From Torreya grandis (taxonomy: Eukaryota; Streptophyta; Pinopsida; Cupressales; Taxaceae), in NCBI GenBank assembly GCA_037957365.1, contig JARHVA010002127.1:434001-498000 (forward strand): a stretch of 64,000 bases of DNA. The letters run 5' to 3'. Shown here in pieces: positions 35,834 through 48,540 of this stretch. Both the position numbers and the translations under genes were made by a program. Under the pieces are notes generated by a model. It ran no database searches. It was not told where the DNA came from and was given only the letters and a program-made list of their open reading frames with translations. Position 1 is the first letter of the stretch; each line of letters opens with the position of its first letter.

Positions 35834-36202
35834 ATCTGGACACTTACATCCCAGTTAGTAGCCTAAATTGATGTAAGTGTCCTATCCCAATGGAAGTGTA
35901 TAGTGCCCTAAACTCATCTAATTTGAAAATGAAACATATATTAAAGGTTGTACTAAGTGATTTAATGTGATATATTATCCAAAGGGATTGGTATAAATAT
36001 AAGATCAATCCTCATTCATTCCTCACATAACACAAAACAAAAAGCACTCAATCAAACACTCAAGTGAGCAACACTTCCCTATTTTCTATTATTTACATAT
36101 CAATCATAGGGATAACATATCTATAGGTTTGAAGTAATAAAAGAGCAACCCAAGATCCATATTTACCAAGTTATAAGCTATGTCACTATTATACTTACTT
36201 AT
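35834..36202 (+). repeat. Element H: LTR-like block, cut by I
   Basis: Begins near TGGACACTTACATCC with a 13-bp perfect hairpin (35838-35850 and 35870-35882). It has a TATA box at 35992 and a leader with CACTCAATC and CACTCAAGTGAGC. The plan (hairpin at the start, TATA, leader) is that of the LTRs of I and C. It ends where element I starts, so it is a solo or truncated LTR. No partner was found. Confidence 0.45.
35992..36000 (+). promoter_or_regulatory. TATA box of H
   Basis: TATAAATAT followed at about 30 bases by CTCATTCATTCCTCACATAA, a plausible start region. The only gene nearby downstream is element I. Confidence 0.45.
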
Positions 36203-36209
36203 TTTTGGT

Positions 36210-36237
36210 CACTTTCTAGTCCTATACCTAGAAAGTG
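36210..36237. repeat. Hairpin at the LTR start of I (left copy)
   Basis: CACTTTCTAG, loop TCCTATAC, CTAGAAAGTG: a perfect 10-bp stem. The right LTR has a perfect stem with one base pair changed (52948-52975). Confidence 0.93.
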
Positions 36238-37514
36238 GTCAACCTTATATCTTGGAGTCATGGTCCATCATTGACACTATGGTTGTTAGTCATGTCATGA
36301 GTTGAAAGGGGTGTCTAGTCATTCTAATATTTTATCATGCTTCATCTTTTCCTTGGTAGTCATTATATACCTTTATAATTCTTTTCAATCCTAAGCCATG
36401 CAGTGTCATGGTGTTCAAATATGCCTCAATGACCTTTTATCCACTTTGAAGGGTCCTTAACATGTAAAAGATTTAGTTATGAAGACAATTTGAGGGGACA
36501 ACTTGGTAAAGGCCTAGAGACACATTGGTCCTACATAATCATCTAAGGTATGCCCATTCTTAAACCTTCAATAAGCATTATGGGAAATTTCATAAGGTTT
36601 AATTAAGGTTTCATTGATCATTAAGGTATTCTATATGTATTAGCATGGTGGTCTAATTAATATACCTCCTTTTAAGGCCATATACTTGAGCATCATTAAT
36701 GGTTTTGGTTATAATGAGATGAAATTTGGCCTTAAAAGACCACTAAACCACCCCATACATCTATGGTGGACCTCATTAGCTTCATCAAGCCATCATGGAA
36801 CTATTTCATACCTCATTTAGACCCGTTATTACCTTAGTCAATGCCCATTCCCCCAAAAAGGGTCTATATGTGCTAAATTATGACCTTTTAGCTCCCTCAC
36901 TTCATAATACCATGTTCAAAGTGTTTTTTTCAATATTTTCCCTCCTCAACACCTTATAGCTATATTTTAGGGTTGAAACAAGAAGATTTACAAGATAAAA
37001 TGATAATTTATAGGTGTTTTATCAATAGTATGGATTTGTACTATATGGACTAGTTCAGTCAAAGGTGTGATTTTGTAGGGGGAGTTAGAGAGATAAAATG
37101 GTGAAATAAGTAGTGTTTGGAAGTCCCATAGGATATCAAAACCATTACACATACTCTTTGAGCTCATCGACAAATTTAGAGGACCCCTTAGGTTTATACT
37201 TATACTGTACAGGGGAAGGTGAGTGGGGGACCAAGATATTACCCATGGAAAGTAGACTCAGGTAGATAAAAATACATGGAATTTTTCTAAGTATTAACTA
37301 TTTTTCCTTTATGAAAATTCCTTAAGAAGTTAAGGAGCTTATATGCCCCTCTCATCTGCATAGGCACATTTGAACCCAATGGTTTTTAGGGGATTCTACT
37401 TTATCTACTAAAACTAATTATGGATCATATTCCCTCAAGTCTTTCATAATATTTTCATGGTGATTTTAACATTGGATTCACATGTGTGAAATTATGTAGT
37501 TTAAAAATCTCCTT

Positions 37515-37601
37515 GATTGGTTTCTGTGTATGGTTTATAGACCATACACAAAAACCAATCAAAATCTCCTTGATTAGTTTTTATGTATGGTTTGTAGACT
37601 A
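37515..37601. repeat. Three-arm inverted/direct repeat in the left LTR of I
   Basis: 37515-37534 and 37541-37560 pair over 20 bp with one mismatch (loop TTATAG). A third arm in the forward direction (from about 37571, TGATTAGTTTTTATGTATGG) repeats the first at a distance of 56 bp, so the middle arm could pair with either neighbour. Confidence 0.9.
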
Positions 37602-37935
37602 GTTTGTGTAAAAGACAGAGTTTGATGCATTAATTAGGGCTCATTATTCCTCCTTGCTCAAATTGAAGGTTCAATACTCCTCTTATTACCTTAGAACACC
37701 TCAAGAGAAGAAGGTTTATGCAAATACAAGGAGCACTATATGGTATACTATATATGTGGCTCAAGCACACTTATAGGGCTCTAATGTAACCCAAAAGATG
37801 TGAAGGAGATGTTGAATTCATAATATATCACCTTTATAACCTTTAGAGAAACTTTCACAACCATTATGGTGGCTTCATGGACTTGCATATCACCTTCCTT
37901 GTCTCTAAGTTACTTAGTTACCTTTTAGCAGGGTT

Positions 37936-38187
37936 TGTTGGTCATATAATCCAAAGTATTATTTAGCTTTATGTTTTTTTAGTTTAATTTAATGTTAGTA
38001 ATAAATATTAGTTTGTTCAAAGAATAGTTAGTTGAGTCCCATAGTGGAACCACTCGTAAAAGCTTTATATAAGCTTTTACTTTCTTTGTAAAAAGATAAC
38101 CCGATATAATATATTATTATATTTTGGAAAATGATTTAATCCACAATGTAAATTCTAAATTATTATTCCTCCCACCTAGTGCCAATA
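37936..38187 (+). repeat. 5' LTR of J, with TATA inside a palindrome
   Basis: 252 bp. At 38056-38080, GTAAAAGCTT, TATAT, AAGCTTTTAC form a perfect 10-bp stem whose loop holds the TATA-like core. The 3' LTR lacks 13 bases here. Confidence 0.93.
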
Positions 38188-38188
38188 A

Positions 38189-38201
38189 TGGTATCAGAGC
38201 C
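38189..38201 (+). other. Primer binding site of J (tRNA-iMet)
   Basis: TGGTATCAGAGCC, exact initiator-Met match, one base after the LTR. Confidence 0.95.
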
Positions 38202-40120
38202 ATGACAAAGAAAATTTTGAATGAGGAAAGAAGAAATTATTGCTGTGTTCCCTCCATCACAGAATATTTTAAAAAATAAACTCAACTTGCCTTCATAAAA
38301 AAGCTACACTTTGCTTTAATCATCCCATTACGCCATGGTTCACATATTGTAAATGCCCAAAGACAATATAAACCCCTAAAAAGTAGATCTATGACATTTA
38401 AGAGAAGGTTTGAAAAGTTTTCTTTTGCCCAATTATCAAAACTTCTGACACCCATAAACCTATACGATGATCTAATGTGCCAATAAGATCTTTTCAAGGT
38501 ATCAAATCTATCAATTAGTTTCATAGACAAATAATAGTATAACACAATTATTTTAAAGAATTAAATTCTTTGACTTCAACATAATAAATTACTTTTTACC
38601 TATGAACTGTACGATGTCCCATGTTGAGAAACAATGGATTTCATTTAAATATTTGATCTAATTTTTTATATTTGATAATTAGAATCCTCTATTTTGAGTT
38701 ATATGATCTACCACAAAAGAAAACATTTACAATTTTTTTATGAGAGGCATAACTGTATAGAATTATGAGCATGGATGGTGTCCCAAGTAGTAGTGAGGCA
38801 CAATAGTAGGAGAATGACATGACATAGGTGTTTGAAAAATCTTTAATATTTATATTTTATTTAATAAAATACAAACATTAAGTTTATGTGAGCCCCACCT
38901 CAGGGAAATAAAGCAAATCACATATTTTACATGCAAGAAAAAGCTAAGTAAAAATATTTCACATGCATATATTTCTTTTTTTTTAAAATTTCAACCCAAA
39001 AAATAAGGGATAAACATAATATTTTCCCTTCATATATTCAAATTGGTTGAAGAAAAGCTGGATAATAAGATTTTGTAAAAGAACTCTCCAAAGAGAAGTC
39101 AAGAGTTCAAATCTCCAAAGCATAAATTTTGCTCGAATTTATGGTTGTAATTTTTTCACATTCAACAATGAGTTAGTTTTTTTGACAAACCATTATTTTG
39201 TCTAAAGGTAGTCATGTGACCAAGCAATTTATAGGTTTTTAGACATTCCAAACACATTGGAATGGCTAGTTTGTAATTTGAAGTGTCCTTATATGATTTT
39301 TACAATAAATGTATTAAAACTGATGTATAAAGGTGCATTTTCAATAGAAATCAACACCTTCAACATGAAAATTCTCATAATGCCACATCTTACTTATGTT
39401 GTTTACAAACACACCATCCATTACATGTCTTAGGATCCTTTTTATTGACACCATCTAAGTGACAATTGGAGGTTGGAGGATCTATTGGAGGCTAGAGGAT
39501 AATTACCCTCTCTAGTTAGCTATTCACTCAAAGTATGGGTTTAATGCTTGAATGGAAAATTTTAGCTTATGTTCATGTTTTTATTTCCATTTTGGATTTC
39601 CATATCTGATATTCATGACATGGATTGGACTAAGTTATTTTTATTTCTTTTGATGCATGAATTCTCACCTATCGCCTAATAGGGGGAGATGATTTAGGCA
39701 TTGGTTGGACTTTGACCAGTCATTGGTGAGAGTACAAGTTGATAGGGGTTGTTAGCACCTTTAATGTTGAGCAAAGGTCATCAGCATTTGTTATACATCA
39801 TGGAGATGTGCCATATATAGTATAGGTTTGTCACTTAGATGGGTTCTTATGTGGGACCTTATGTGTGTCGATGTAGTTGGACATGTCAAATCATGTTCTA
39901 CTATAATATGATATGATGTGATGATCATTGGGGATGATTAGCCCTGATCATGTCTATTAGCTATTTTTTGCCACAACTCATAGGGGTGGGATTATTTATG
40001 GAGAAATATAGTTTTTGGTCAATGCTAGAGGTACAATACACCACTAGTACTTGTGAAATTTGTTTTGATGACTTTAGAGTCATTGATCTAGTTATTTCAT
40101 CTTCTATACCTCTTTGGATC
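38202..40120. other. Interior of J, non-coding
   Basis: About 1.9 kb with no recognisable gag or pol. The longest frame is on the minus strand (38545-38282, 87 codons, including SYRFMGVRSFDNWAKENFSN). It matches nothing I know; it could be chance or a captured fragment. Confidence 0.5.
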
Positions 40121-40371
40121 AAGGGGGAGTTTATTGGGTCATATGATCCAAAGTATTATTTATCTTTATTTTTTAATAGTTTAATTTAAAGTTAGTAATA
40201 AATATTAGTTGGTTCATGGGATAGTTAGTTGAGTCACACAGTGGAACCACTCGTAAGCTTTTACCTTCTTTGTAAAAAGATAACTCGATATAATATATTA
40301 TTTTATTTTGGAAAATAATTTATTCAAAAATTTAAATTATGAATTATTGTTCCTCCCACCTAGTGCCAATA
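40121..40371 (+). repeat. Polypurine tract and 3' LTR of J
   Basis: AAGGGGGAGTT (40121-40131) then the LTR TATTGGGTCATATGATCC (40132) to GTGCCAATA (40371). The palindromic TATA segment of the 5' LTR is reduced here to GTAAGCTTTTAC. Confidence 0.94.
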
Positions 40372-43300
40372 GGATTTAAGGTTCTTTGTGAAGATTAAGG
40401 TGTTTTTGAGAATTCAAGGTTTCTTTTTGGGACTGTATACACTTTACTCTTGCCTCAAAATTTCATGTTTATTTGGTATACATTAGGGGGTTTGCATGGT
40501 CCACTTAGATTGATCTCAAAGGGGATCCTTATCTCCATTTCATTCCATTTCCATGTTTTTATGCTCTCACTATATTTTCACTACTATTGCATTGTTTTAC
40601 ACCCTATTTCCATGTTTATCTCTCCACATGTCTTCACTGCCACCCTTCTTCATCCATTCACCCTCCACCCAAGATTGAACCATGCCAAGGTGACCTCCTT
40701 ACTTAATTGAAACCATATTGAGAAATATTATCATTAAGTGTTAAATAAATATAGCCATATAATAGCCTGAGGGTGTAAAATGTGTACCTATAACTAGCCT
40801 TAAGGCTATTGTAGCAAGAACCCAAGGAATACCAGATGGATTACTCAAAACATGAAGCGTTGACATTAGAATAATGAAATATGCATTATAATAAGGTTTA
40901 ATGATAATGTGGGCCACTTGTGCTATAATTCTCAAGAATTACATAGGTCATATCCATCCTAGTACAGGCTTGGTAATAATCTCTGTAGACAGTCACCTTG
41001 ATAGATGGTCATAGATGGCATTGCTAGTCTAGGTTGGTGTTTCCATCTTGTCTAAACTCAGAGGTAGAATCCATACAAGAGAGATAGAGTTGACACTAGT
41101 AAGAGTAAAATAATGAGGGATAATACCTATGTGAAAATAGAATGACATCATCATAATCATCAGACCACATAAGACTATGCAAGTATGACACTTGAGTTGA
41201 ATGAAAAAGGGGTTATGCAAAAAGATCATGTTGGTAAGCCATCACCTAGGCATGGTGATCATTTTAAGCATGTGGAAATAACTCTTTAGGGTCACAAACA
41301 CATTTATATGCCTATTTGAAGGCTATATTTAAAGTTTACATGCCTAATTACACTGTTAGCAGGTAGTTTAGAGCTAATTTGGGCTAAAATGGTGATATGG
41401 GACCTTTCCAAGCATAAATAGGCCTCTAAAATTAGTAAAAATAGTTGTCATGACTTATTAAAGAGCCCATATGTTCACTTGGTGTATAAAAATAGTGGGT
41501 ATACCCAGCATTTTGTTTGAGATCCAAGGCTTGTTTGTTGTAGACACATAATGAGGTGAAGGCCCATCCATACTATCTGAGGTCTGCAAGCTATTTAATC
41601 CCCCAAGGGGTTTTGATCCAAGTGGATAATGATGTTTGGAGGTTACTAAACCTATTTTATAGACTAAATTCTTAGATAAAAAATCAAATCCTTAAAGATG
41701 AGGTGACATAATCAGGCAAACAGTCTTGCACACATACCTTAGTATTATCTTGATACCTCTACAAGTTATTACAATTAATTAAATGACCAAGGTGAGGAGT
41801 GGGAAAAGGTTTTATACCGAACAAAGGGGTTCCAAGTTCTAGGAAATGACAAATTGGTCCAAGTGTCCCTAAAACTATCTCAAGCTAGTCCATCTACACA
41901 TAAGCAATTTGAGGGGCATCTTCAAATGCTCACCTACTTCACTACATTCATCCTTAGAGCCAAATATCCTAGGGAGATTTAAGTATCCCTATGGAATAAA
42001 TATCCATGGTATATTTATTTCCATTAGGGGGATAGGCTTTATAAATGAATGCTAAGAAAATAAGTACTCATAACTATCTATAAATAACCCTAACCTCACC
42101 TTCTAATGCCCATATCTCCAAGGAGCCTTTTCATGGGAATCTAGACTATTAATGAGGGATGAGGGGCTCAATTACCTAAACATTAATGTAATTTATGGAA
42201 AGTTTGGATGCTGATACTATATGAACCATCATTAAGATGGTGGACATCTCAAACCCAAAAGTGACCTTATGGTGAAATATCAACCTAAAACCCATCTAAA
42301 TGAGGAAATCTAGCCATGAAATGACTTGTAATGTATTTTTAAGTCCCCTAACACCACCATGACTCTTTGGTTAACACGTGCAAAGATGATATGGTATGAA
42401 ATGGGCCTAAAGATGCTAGTTTTAGCCCAATAACCAAGATATAGAGAACATGTATATGAAAAACGAGTTGAAGAAAGGAGAATGACTCCCAAAGCACCTA
42501 ATAAAACCTCATAATGGTATCCATACTGACCTCCATGATTGGTTCATCCAACAGAGAGGTGCAGGTGTTGGAACACATGACTATATGTATCCTAAGAAGG
42601 ATAATTGGTATAATAAAGGAAATAATTCTCCTTTTTAAGGTATCTAGGGTGTTTTTCTAGTCATACATGAGGTAAATATGGTTCATATCTCTAATATGCA
42701 AGCCAAAATTCATGGCTCAAGTCTATAAACAAGACAATTCAAACCCCATTATGACTATACTTTCAAAATGTGAAATAAAAGACATGTTAGGAAATGTGAA
42801 TGCTCCAAAATTAAAAGGTTAGGGATAACATAGTTTTTGAGGTCCCTTGGATAAGTTCAAGCCCTTGGGGAAGTCATCAAGGTGGAACTTTCTACCTGTA
42901 GTCACATAAAAATCATTCAAATAGCATATTATTCATATAAGAATCACCTTAAATTACTTACCATAGCTTGAGGATTATACATGGAGAGTCCAAATGTTCA
43001 TGGTAAGTGAGAGGTATTATTGGCTTGGGATTAGTGTATCTAGTTCAAAAACCCAAGCTCATATCTCCATAAACTAGGCTAAAGAGTCCCAAACCCACTA
43101 AAACCCCCCTTAAACCCTAATAATGACCCATATAGAGAGGTTTAAACAAAAATGAATTCTTTTTATCATAATTTTATAGTCTAACACTTGGATCATGTTG
43201 GCAACTTAGGAGAGCTCCTACTCATGGATTTGGATGGTACAAAAACTATACATACATTTATTGAAAGGGTAAATTTTTAGGGTTTCAGTCAAAATTTGGG

Positions 43301-44065
43301 TTGTAGAGCCTAAGAAAAAGTTCCAAACCATGAGAGGATCAAGTTTAGGACTTTTTATATCCATCCAACACCAATATAGCTCATGGAATTGACTGAAATC
43401 ATCCTCACCATCTCCTATTAAAATATCAGTTTGTGAGGTAGTCTAACTGGCCTAGTAAGGCAAGGCTAATGTTTATTTGTAAGTAAATAACTATTGAAAT
43501 ATATTAATGCCAATGTACTATAGGTTATCTAAGTTTCATCAAATGAAATTGGATCCTAAGTTTAGATGTTTGTTTAGTCAAATAGTGGATATGAGAAGAA
43601 ATTAGAGAACAAGAACTTGAAGCCTAATTATCCTACAAATGAAAGAATCTAGTAAGCAAAGGGTGGTGTGAGAGCTTTGATTAGCCATCTCCAAGCATGG
43701 TAATTTTCACTTAAGTGAGTCTACACCAAAATGGGAGCCTTTATGACTGGGTAGAGGTAGTTTCATGAAGGATTTAACATGAATATTGAAGGAAAGGCTT
43801 CCCAACACCTTAAAGAGACCTATTTACACCTCATGTACATTGTATAACTTCCAAAATAAGGAATATTGAGCCATTTTTATAATGGTCAAGGAATGATTAA
43901 GGTCAACTAAGAGAGTTACATACTCCACAATGACAAAATGGGCTCATCATTAGGATGTCAATGCTTGAGGAGAGGAAGAAGCCTATGTAACTGCCCTATG
44001 CCATATGGATCTCATTGATGACCTCTCCTATGCCTAGATTTCTCCCTCTTCTATTCCAAATTACC

Positions 44066-44073
44066 TATAAAAA
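44066..44073 (+). promoter_or_regulatory. TATA box of element I LTR (first copy)
   Basis: TATAAAAA, followed about 37 bases later by GCTGGGTGTAGCAAAGCTC. The same arrangement occurs at 45816 and, in the right LTR, at 58423. A similar downstream string is in C near 10190. This is the likely start of element transcription. Confidence 0.55.
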
Positions 44074-44586
44074 CAATAATTGAGCTCTTGTTTTCCATCT
44101 CTCAGCTGGGTGTAGCAAAGCTCTACCAAAATCACTTTGTAAAATCTTTTGAAGTAATTAAAGGCAATTTCAAATTATTGTTGAATGTTAGTGTGTTTAT
44201 TGAAAATTTGATTTTTAGAATGTATGCATTGTATGGTCCTTTGTAGTTCCTTTCACATACCTAGCTTAAAGTTTGTTAGTTTCTTGTAGGTTGTATGATG
44301 TGTTATCAGATAGGAATGTTACTTGAAGTGTCATAAGTTGATATTATCTTATTGCAAGTCTAGACTTAGTCCTTGAAGTTACATAATCTATTAAAACTTC
44401 ATACAAACACTCATGATTGGAACACCATTAAGGAGTTTGATCAACCGTGTCTCCATTAGGTTCATTAGTAACTATCAAAGGAAATGAACATGGGTGAATT
44501 AATTGGTGCATAACCACTTAGAGTAGTTTCTTGCATTTGGTTTTCATATCTCTTTCCCTTTTCCTTAATGATGTTCACTTAGATAG

Positions 44587-45086
44587 ATCGATAAGGCCAT
44601 CTCATAACTTACCAGATAGATAGATCCATCTCATGATATCCATATCTATCTATATCTTGGAGATACTCTCTTTGATAGAGATAGAGTGGTGAGATAATAT
44701 AGAACACATAGTGAGTGGGAATAGAGTGAATGGTTGTATCACATATATAATAGAGAACACCTTACATATATCTATATGTAGGGAATCATGCTTGATGAGC
44801 CTATTTATAGGTTGATATGTTATTCATAATATTTATATATATGTTGAGTTTGAGCCATATGGATAGAGTGGGGGTTTCCCCAGATAGTATTGATAGACCC
44901 TATATAGAGAAGGCGGGGATACACTCAAAATAAGATCAGATCAAATCTATAAGGAGGGAGAGGGGGAGGGGGAGGGGGAGGAGGAGACCACCATATAGAG
45001 TTCAATGGGATCTATATATTGGGGGGCATATAGATCTATATCTTCATTATCTTATTTTAGATAGGGGGTATCTATTAGATAGATAT
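44587..45086. repeat. GATA-rich block between the duplicated LTR units
   Basis: About 500 bp rich in ATAGATAG, GATCTATA and TATAGATC-type strings, unlike the flanking LTR. It contains the purine tract at 44951 and has no counterpart in the right LTR or after the second unit. Confidence 0.7.
44951..44987 (+). repeat. 37-nt purine tract with (GGGGGA) repeats
   Basis: Uninterrupted purines including GGGAGAGGGGGAGGGGG and a further GGGGG run, fitting the four-tract G-quadruplex pattern (G3+ with 1-3 base loops). Confidence 0.9.
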
Positions 45087-46514
45087 GGACTTGTTATATC
45101 CATCCAATACCAATATAACGTATGAAACTAACTAGAAACATCCTCACCATCTCCATCTAAACTTCTAGTCTATGAGGTAGTCCAATTGGCCTAGTACGAC
45201 AAGGCTAATGTTTAATTATAGGTAAATAACTATTAAAATATCTTAATGATAATGAATTAGAGGTCATCCAAGGATTTTATAAGTTTCATAAATTTAAATT
45301 GGATCCTAAGTTCAGATGTTTGATCAATCAAATAATGGATATGAACAAAAATTAGAGAATAAACAACTCAAGCCTAATTATCTTGTAAATAAAAGAATCT
45401 AGTAGGTAAAGGGTAGTGTGACAGCATTGATTGGCCATCTCCAAGCATGGTAATTATCACTTAGGTGAGTCTACACCAAAATGGGAGCCATTATGACTAG
45501 GTAGAGGCAATTTCATAAACCATTTAGTATACATATTAAAGGAAAGGCTACCCAACACCTCAAGGAGACCTATTTACACCTCATGTATGTTGCATAACTA
45601 CCAAAGGAAGGAATACTGAGCTATTTTTAGAATGGTAAAGTCATGAACAAGGTCAATTAAGGGAGTTACCTCCTCCATAATGCCAAAATGGGCTCATAAA
45701 TAGGATGTCAACACTTGAGGAGAGGAACAAGCCCGTGTAACTACCCTATGCCACATGGATCTCATTGTTGACCTCTCCTATGCTTATATTTCTCCCTCTT
45801 CTCTTCAAAATTATCTATAAAAATAGGTATTTAGTGCTTGTTTTCCATGCCTTGGTTGGGTGTAACAAATCTCTACCAAAATCACTTTATAAACTCTTTT
45901 GAAGCAATTGAAGATAATTTCATATTTTTGTTGAATGTTAGTATACTTATTAAAAATTTGATTTTTAGAATGTATGCATTATATGGTCATATATAGGTCC
46001 TTTCACATACCTAGATTCAATTTTGTTAATTTATTACTAGTTGTATGATGTGTTAGTAGATAGGAATGTTCTTTGAAGTGTCATAAGTTAATAGTATCCT
46101 ATTGTAGGTCTAGACTTAGTCCTTAAAGTGGTAGAATCTATTCAACCTTCATAAAAAAACTCAATCTTGGAAAATAATTAAGGATTCTATTTAACCCTTG
46201 TATCCATTGGGTTCATTAGTAGTTTTCAAAGGAAATGATCATGAGTGGATCTCTCATTAATTAGTGTATCACCACTTAAAGTAGTTTCTTGCATTTAGTT
46301 TTCATATCTCTTTCCCTTTTCTTTGTGATAAACTTAGGTATTAGAAGGTATTGAAATACAAAATTAGTGGAACTATCCCTATAAAAACTAGATGTGTAAC
46401 CTACATATTAGGTAACCCACAGTCTAGGGTCACTCTCATGTTAGATTAGGTTTGAGTTAGGACTTGAACACTTCTCTCCTTAGCTAGGGTGCAACCTAGA
46501 ATCTCTAATAGTTC

Positions 46515-46533
46515 TACCATGCTTAGTGGGACC
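46515..46533 (+). other. Primer-binding-site-like region of I
   Basis: TACCATGCTTAGTGGGACC, aligned with TTGGCATGCCTGGTGGGAC of C and preceded in both by TAGTT. The TGG start is damaged (ACC). Confidence 0.5.
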
Positions 46534-46859
46534 AAAAATAAAGGATCTTAGACACCTATTTTGGAATATTGATAATATTGAAGGACATTTGGAAGGCTTA
46601 ATATAGTCATCAGTAGATTAGAATGCAACTTCATGCACCAAATCTCTACTATATCAGCTTTAAAAGGTAAGAAAATTTAGTTTTTTGAATTTGCATTAGA
46701 CATTTTAAGGATAAATAGGGTTATTGTTTCCAATACAAATGTCACACCCCCCATTCTCCCAAGTCTTAAAATTGTGAAAATTATTCCCATACATAACCTC
46801 CTAAAAGTCCACCAATCCCAATGGCAAGGCCTAGGTTGCAAGCCTTTGTACCCTTCAAT

Positions 46860-48540
46860 GGTGGAAACCATCTTAACCTAAATCAATATGATGACATCCA
46901 AACTAATTACTTGAATATTTTTTCCATATTGCATAGGGTAAAACTCCACCACCCCTATAGAGCACATAGATGACATTGCAAACCTATGCTCAATACATAA
47001 TATCACCCATTAGAATGTAGCCATGAGACTCCTAGCCACATCTTTGAGAGGCAAAGCCCTAAAATGGTATAGAGGCCTAAATCCTACCTTAATAAATACT
47101 TGAGATGAGTTTGGTGAATGTATTTTTAAACATTTTGAATATAGGAGTGATCATGTGTCACTAGTTGAGCAACTCACCTTAATCAAAAAGGCACCCAAAG
47201 AGTCTATGGTTGATTTCAACTATAGATTTCAAAAGACTTGGGATAGAATAACTTTTATCATAAATCCCACACCTAATTATTCATTTATTTAGTACCTAAG
47301 AGCCTTTAACTTAGATGTTGTAGTAATAATATAATCCATGGGTGGTACAACTTTACTTGAGGCTTATGAAATATCTATAAGGGTATAAAATTGCTTAATA
47401 CAAGTAAGGAAATTGAAACCAAGACCCCTAATGACCCACTTTCTTGATCTCTAAGCTACTCCACCCACTATTTCTCCATTTAATACTCCATGTAATCAAG
47501 TACAATTTGATGATAGCCAAGTGGATAAGCTTAGGAAGATTGAAGGCTTGTTGAAGGCCCAAAATAATAACTTTTTGGCCTTAGAAAGATAATAAAAGAC
47601 CTCATATAGACCATATAAAAACACTTATCATGACCCATACCAATCCTATACTTATAAAAATCCTCCTTACCTACCAAACCAATAAGTCCAAGGTCAAATC
47701 ACACAAGCCAAGCCATACAATAACTTTAATCCAATAGATACAAGTAGCTCAAGAACATTTGTACCCACAAAAAACAATCTTGGAAAAGTGGGCTAATGGA
47801 AACAAGCATGGAGGTAGCCTAATGAGATGGTAATGTCTTCAAGTGTAGAAACATATCAAAATCTTAGTTGGTAATAGGCTCTTTCAATCCTAGATCATGA
47901 TATAATGCCTCCTCCACCACAAGGTCCCCTAATGTCCCATGGTGACTTGCCTACCATGACATCATCATAAGTTTTAATACAAAAACAAGGGAATGTTGGT
48001 AAATCACCATTTAATACTACTTGTGTGAAATTTCAATAAGGGGAGCATGATTTTGAACATGTGTCAACAAATTTGGGGAAAATTGCACAAAATTTAGATG
48101 ATATAGTTGTAACCCATACAAGGGCTAAAAATAAGATGATAGATGATAGTTTGGGTCAACCAAATATTTCTCCGATACTTCCTCAAGTCACTTAGTATCC
48201 TACCAATCAAAGCATATACACTAAAACCCTTCCAACTCAACAATCACCTCTGACACATGGGTAGTAGTAGAAGGCTCCATTTGTTCCTCAAGTAACTAAA
48301 GTGTCAAGTGATACTTCCACCTCTAAGATGTAGCCCAAGAGTACTAGTTATCCATTTAACATTATGGACTACATGAATAATTCCAATATTATCATTATTA
48401 TGTGGCATGCTCTATCTATTTTAGGGTAGAAAGACATCCTCTAACAAGAGCTCTCCAAGATATCTCTTGTGAACAAGGAAACTGATAAGGTAAGTGAAGT
48501 TTATGTCAATGATGGTTAGCCTAGTCAAGTTCAAGCACCT
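46860..48540 (+). pseudogene. Element I gag and linker (broken)
   Basis: Frame 1. The gag core reads VAMRLLATSLRGKALKWYRG (from about 47022), then DEFGECIFKHFEYRSDHVSL, LIKKAPKESMVDFNYRFQKT and WDRI (to about 47250). This is the retrotransposon gag pattern WY..L, F..F, and VxxFxxRFQxxWxxI. After it comes a Pro/Gln/Asn-rich stretch and, near 48355, PFNIMDYMNNSNIIIIMWHA, resembling the linker that precedes protease in Tat-like polyproteins. Several stops interrupt the frame. No zinc knuckle was found. Confidence 0.8.

Larger units (their letters stand above)
36203..37935 (+). repeat. Left LTR of I, first part
   Basis: Starts TTTTGGTCAC (right copy TGTTGGTCAC) and aligns with 52941 to about 54694. 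It is interrupted by J after CAGGGTT. Confidence 0.9.
37936..40371 (+). mobile_element. Element J: 2.4-kb non-autonomous LTR retrotransposon
   Basis: LTRs of 252 bp (37936-38187) and 240 bp (40132-40371) with termini TRTTGG...CCAATA. An exact initiator-Met primer site follows the 5' LTR, and AAGGGGGAGT precedes the 3' LTR. Target duplication is GGGTT (37931-37935) against GGATT (40372-40376). The right LTR of I lacks the insertion near 54694, confirming both ends. The 1.9-kb interior has no gag or pol, so J needed enzymes from another element. Confidence 0.95.
43348..46338 (+). repeat. Tandem duplication in the left LTR of I
   Basis: 43348-44586 and 45087-46338 are homologous along about 1.24 kb (offset 1739), both starting at GGACTT...ATATCCATCC. 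A 0.5-kb block (44587-45086) separates them. The right LTR shows a single copy (from 57700). Each copy carries the promoter region, with TATAAAAA at 44066 and 45816. Confidence 0.9.
40372..46513 (+). repeat. Left LTR of I, second part
   Basis: Aligns with 54695-58638 (for example the CAGATGG and GGGGTTTTGATCC regions) and then extends beyond the truncated right copy. It includes the 1.24-kb duplication. It ends at about 46513, shortly before CCATGCTTAGTGGGAC. Short minus- and plus-strand frames here (40450-40710, 40741-40935, 41029-41229, 42310-42492) are not conserved in the right copy. Confidence 0.82.

Noticed and set aside
38282..38545. Possible captured host gene fragment in J (87 codons, minus strand)
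   Set aside because: No recognised domain and no second exon or family support; kept only as a remark in the J interior entry.
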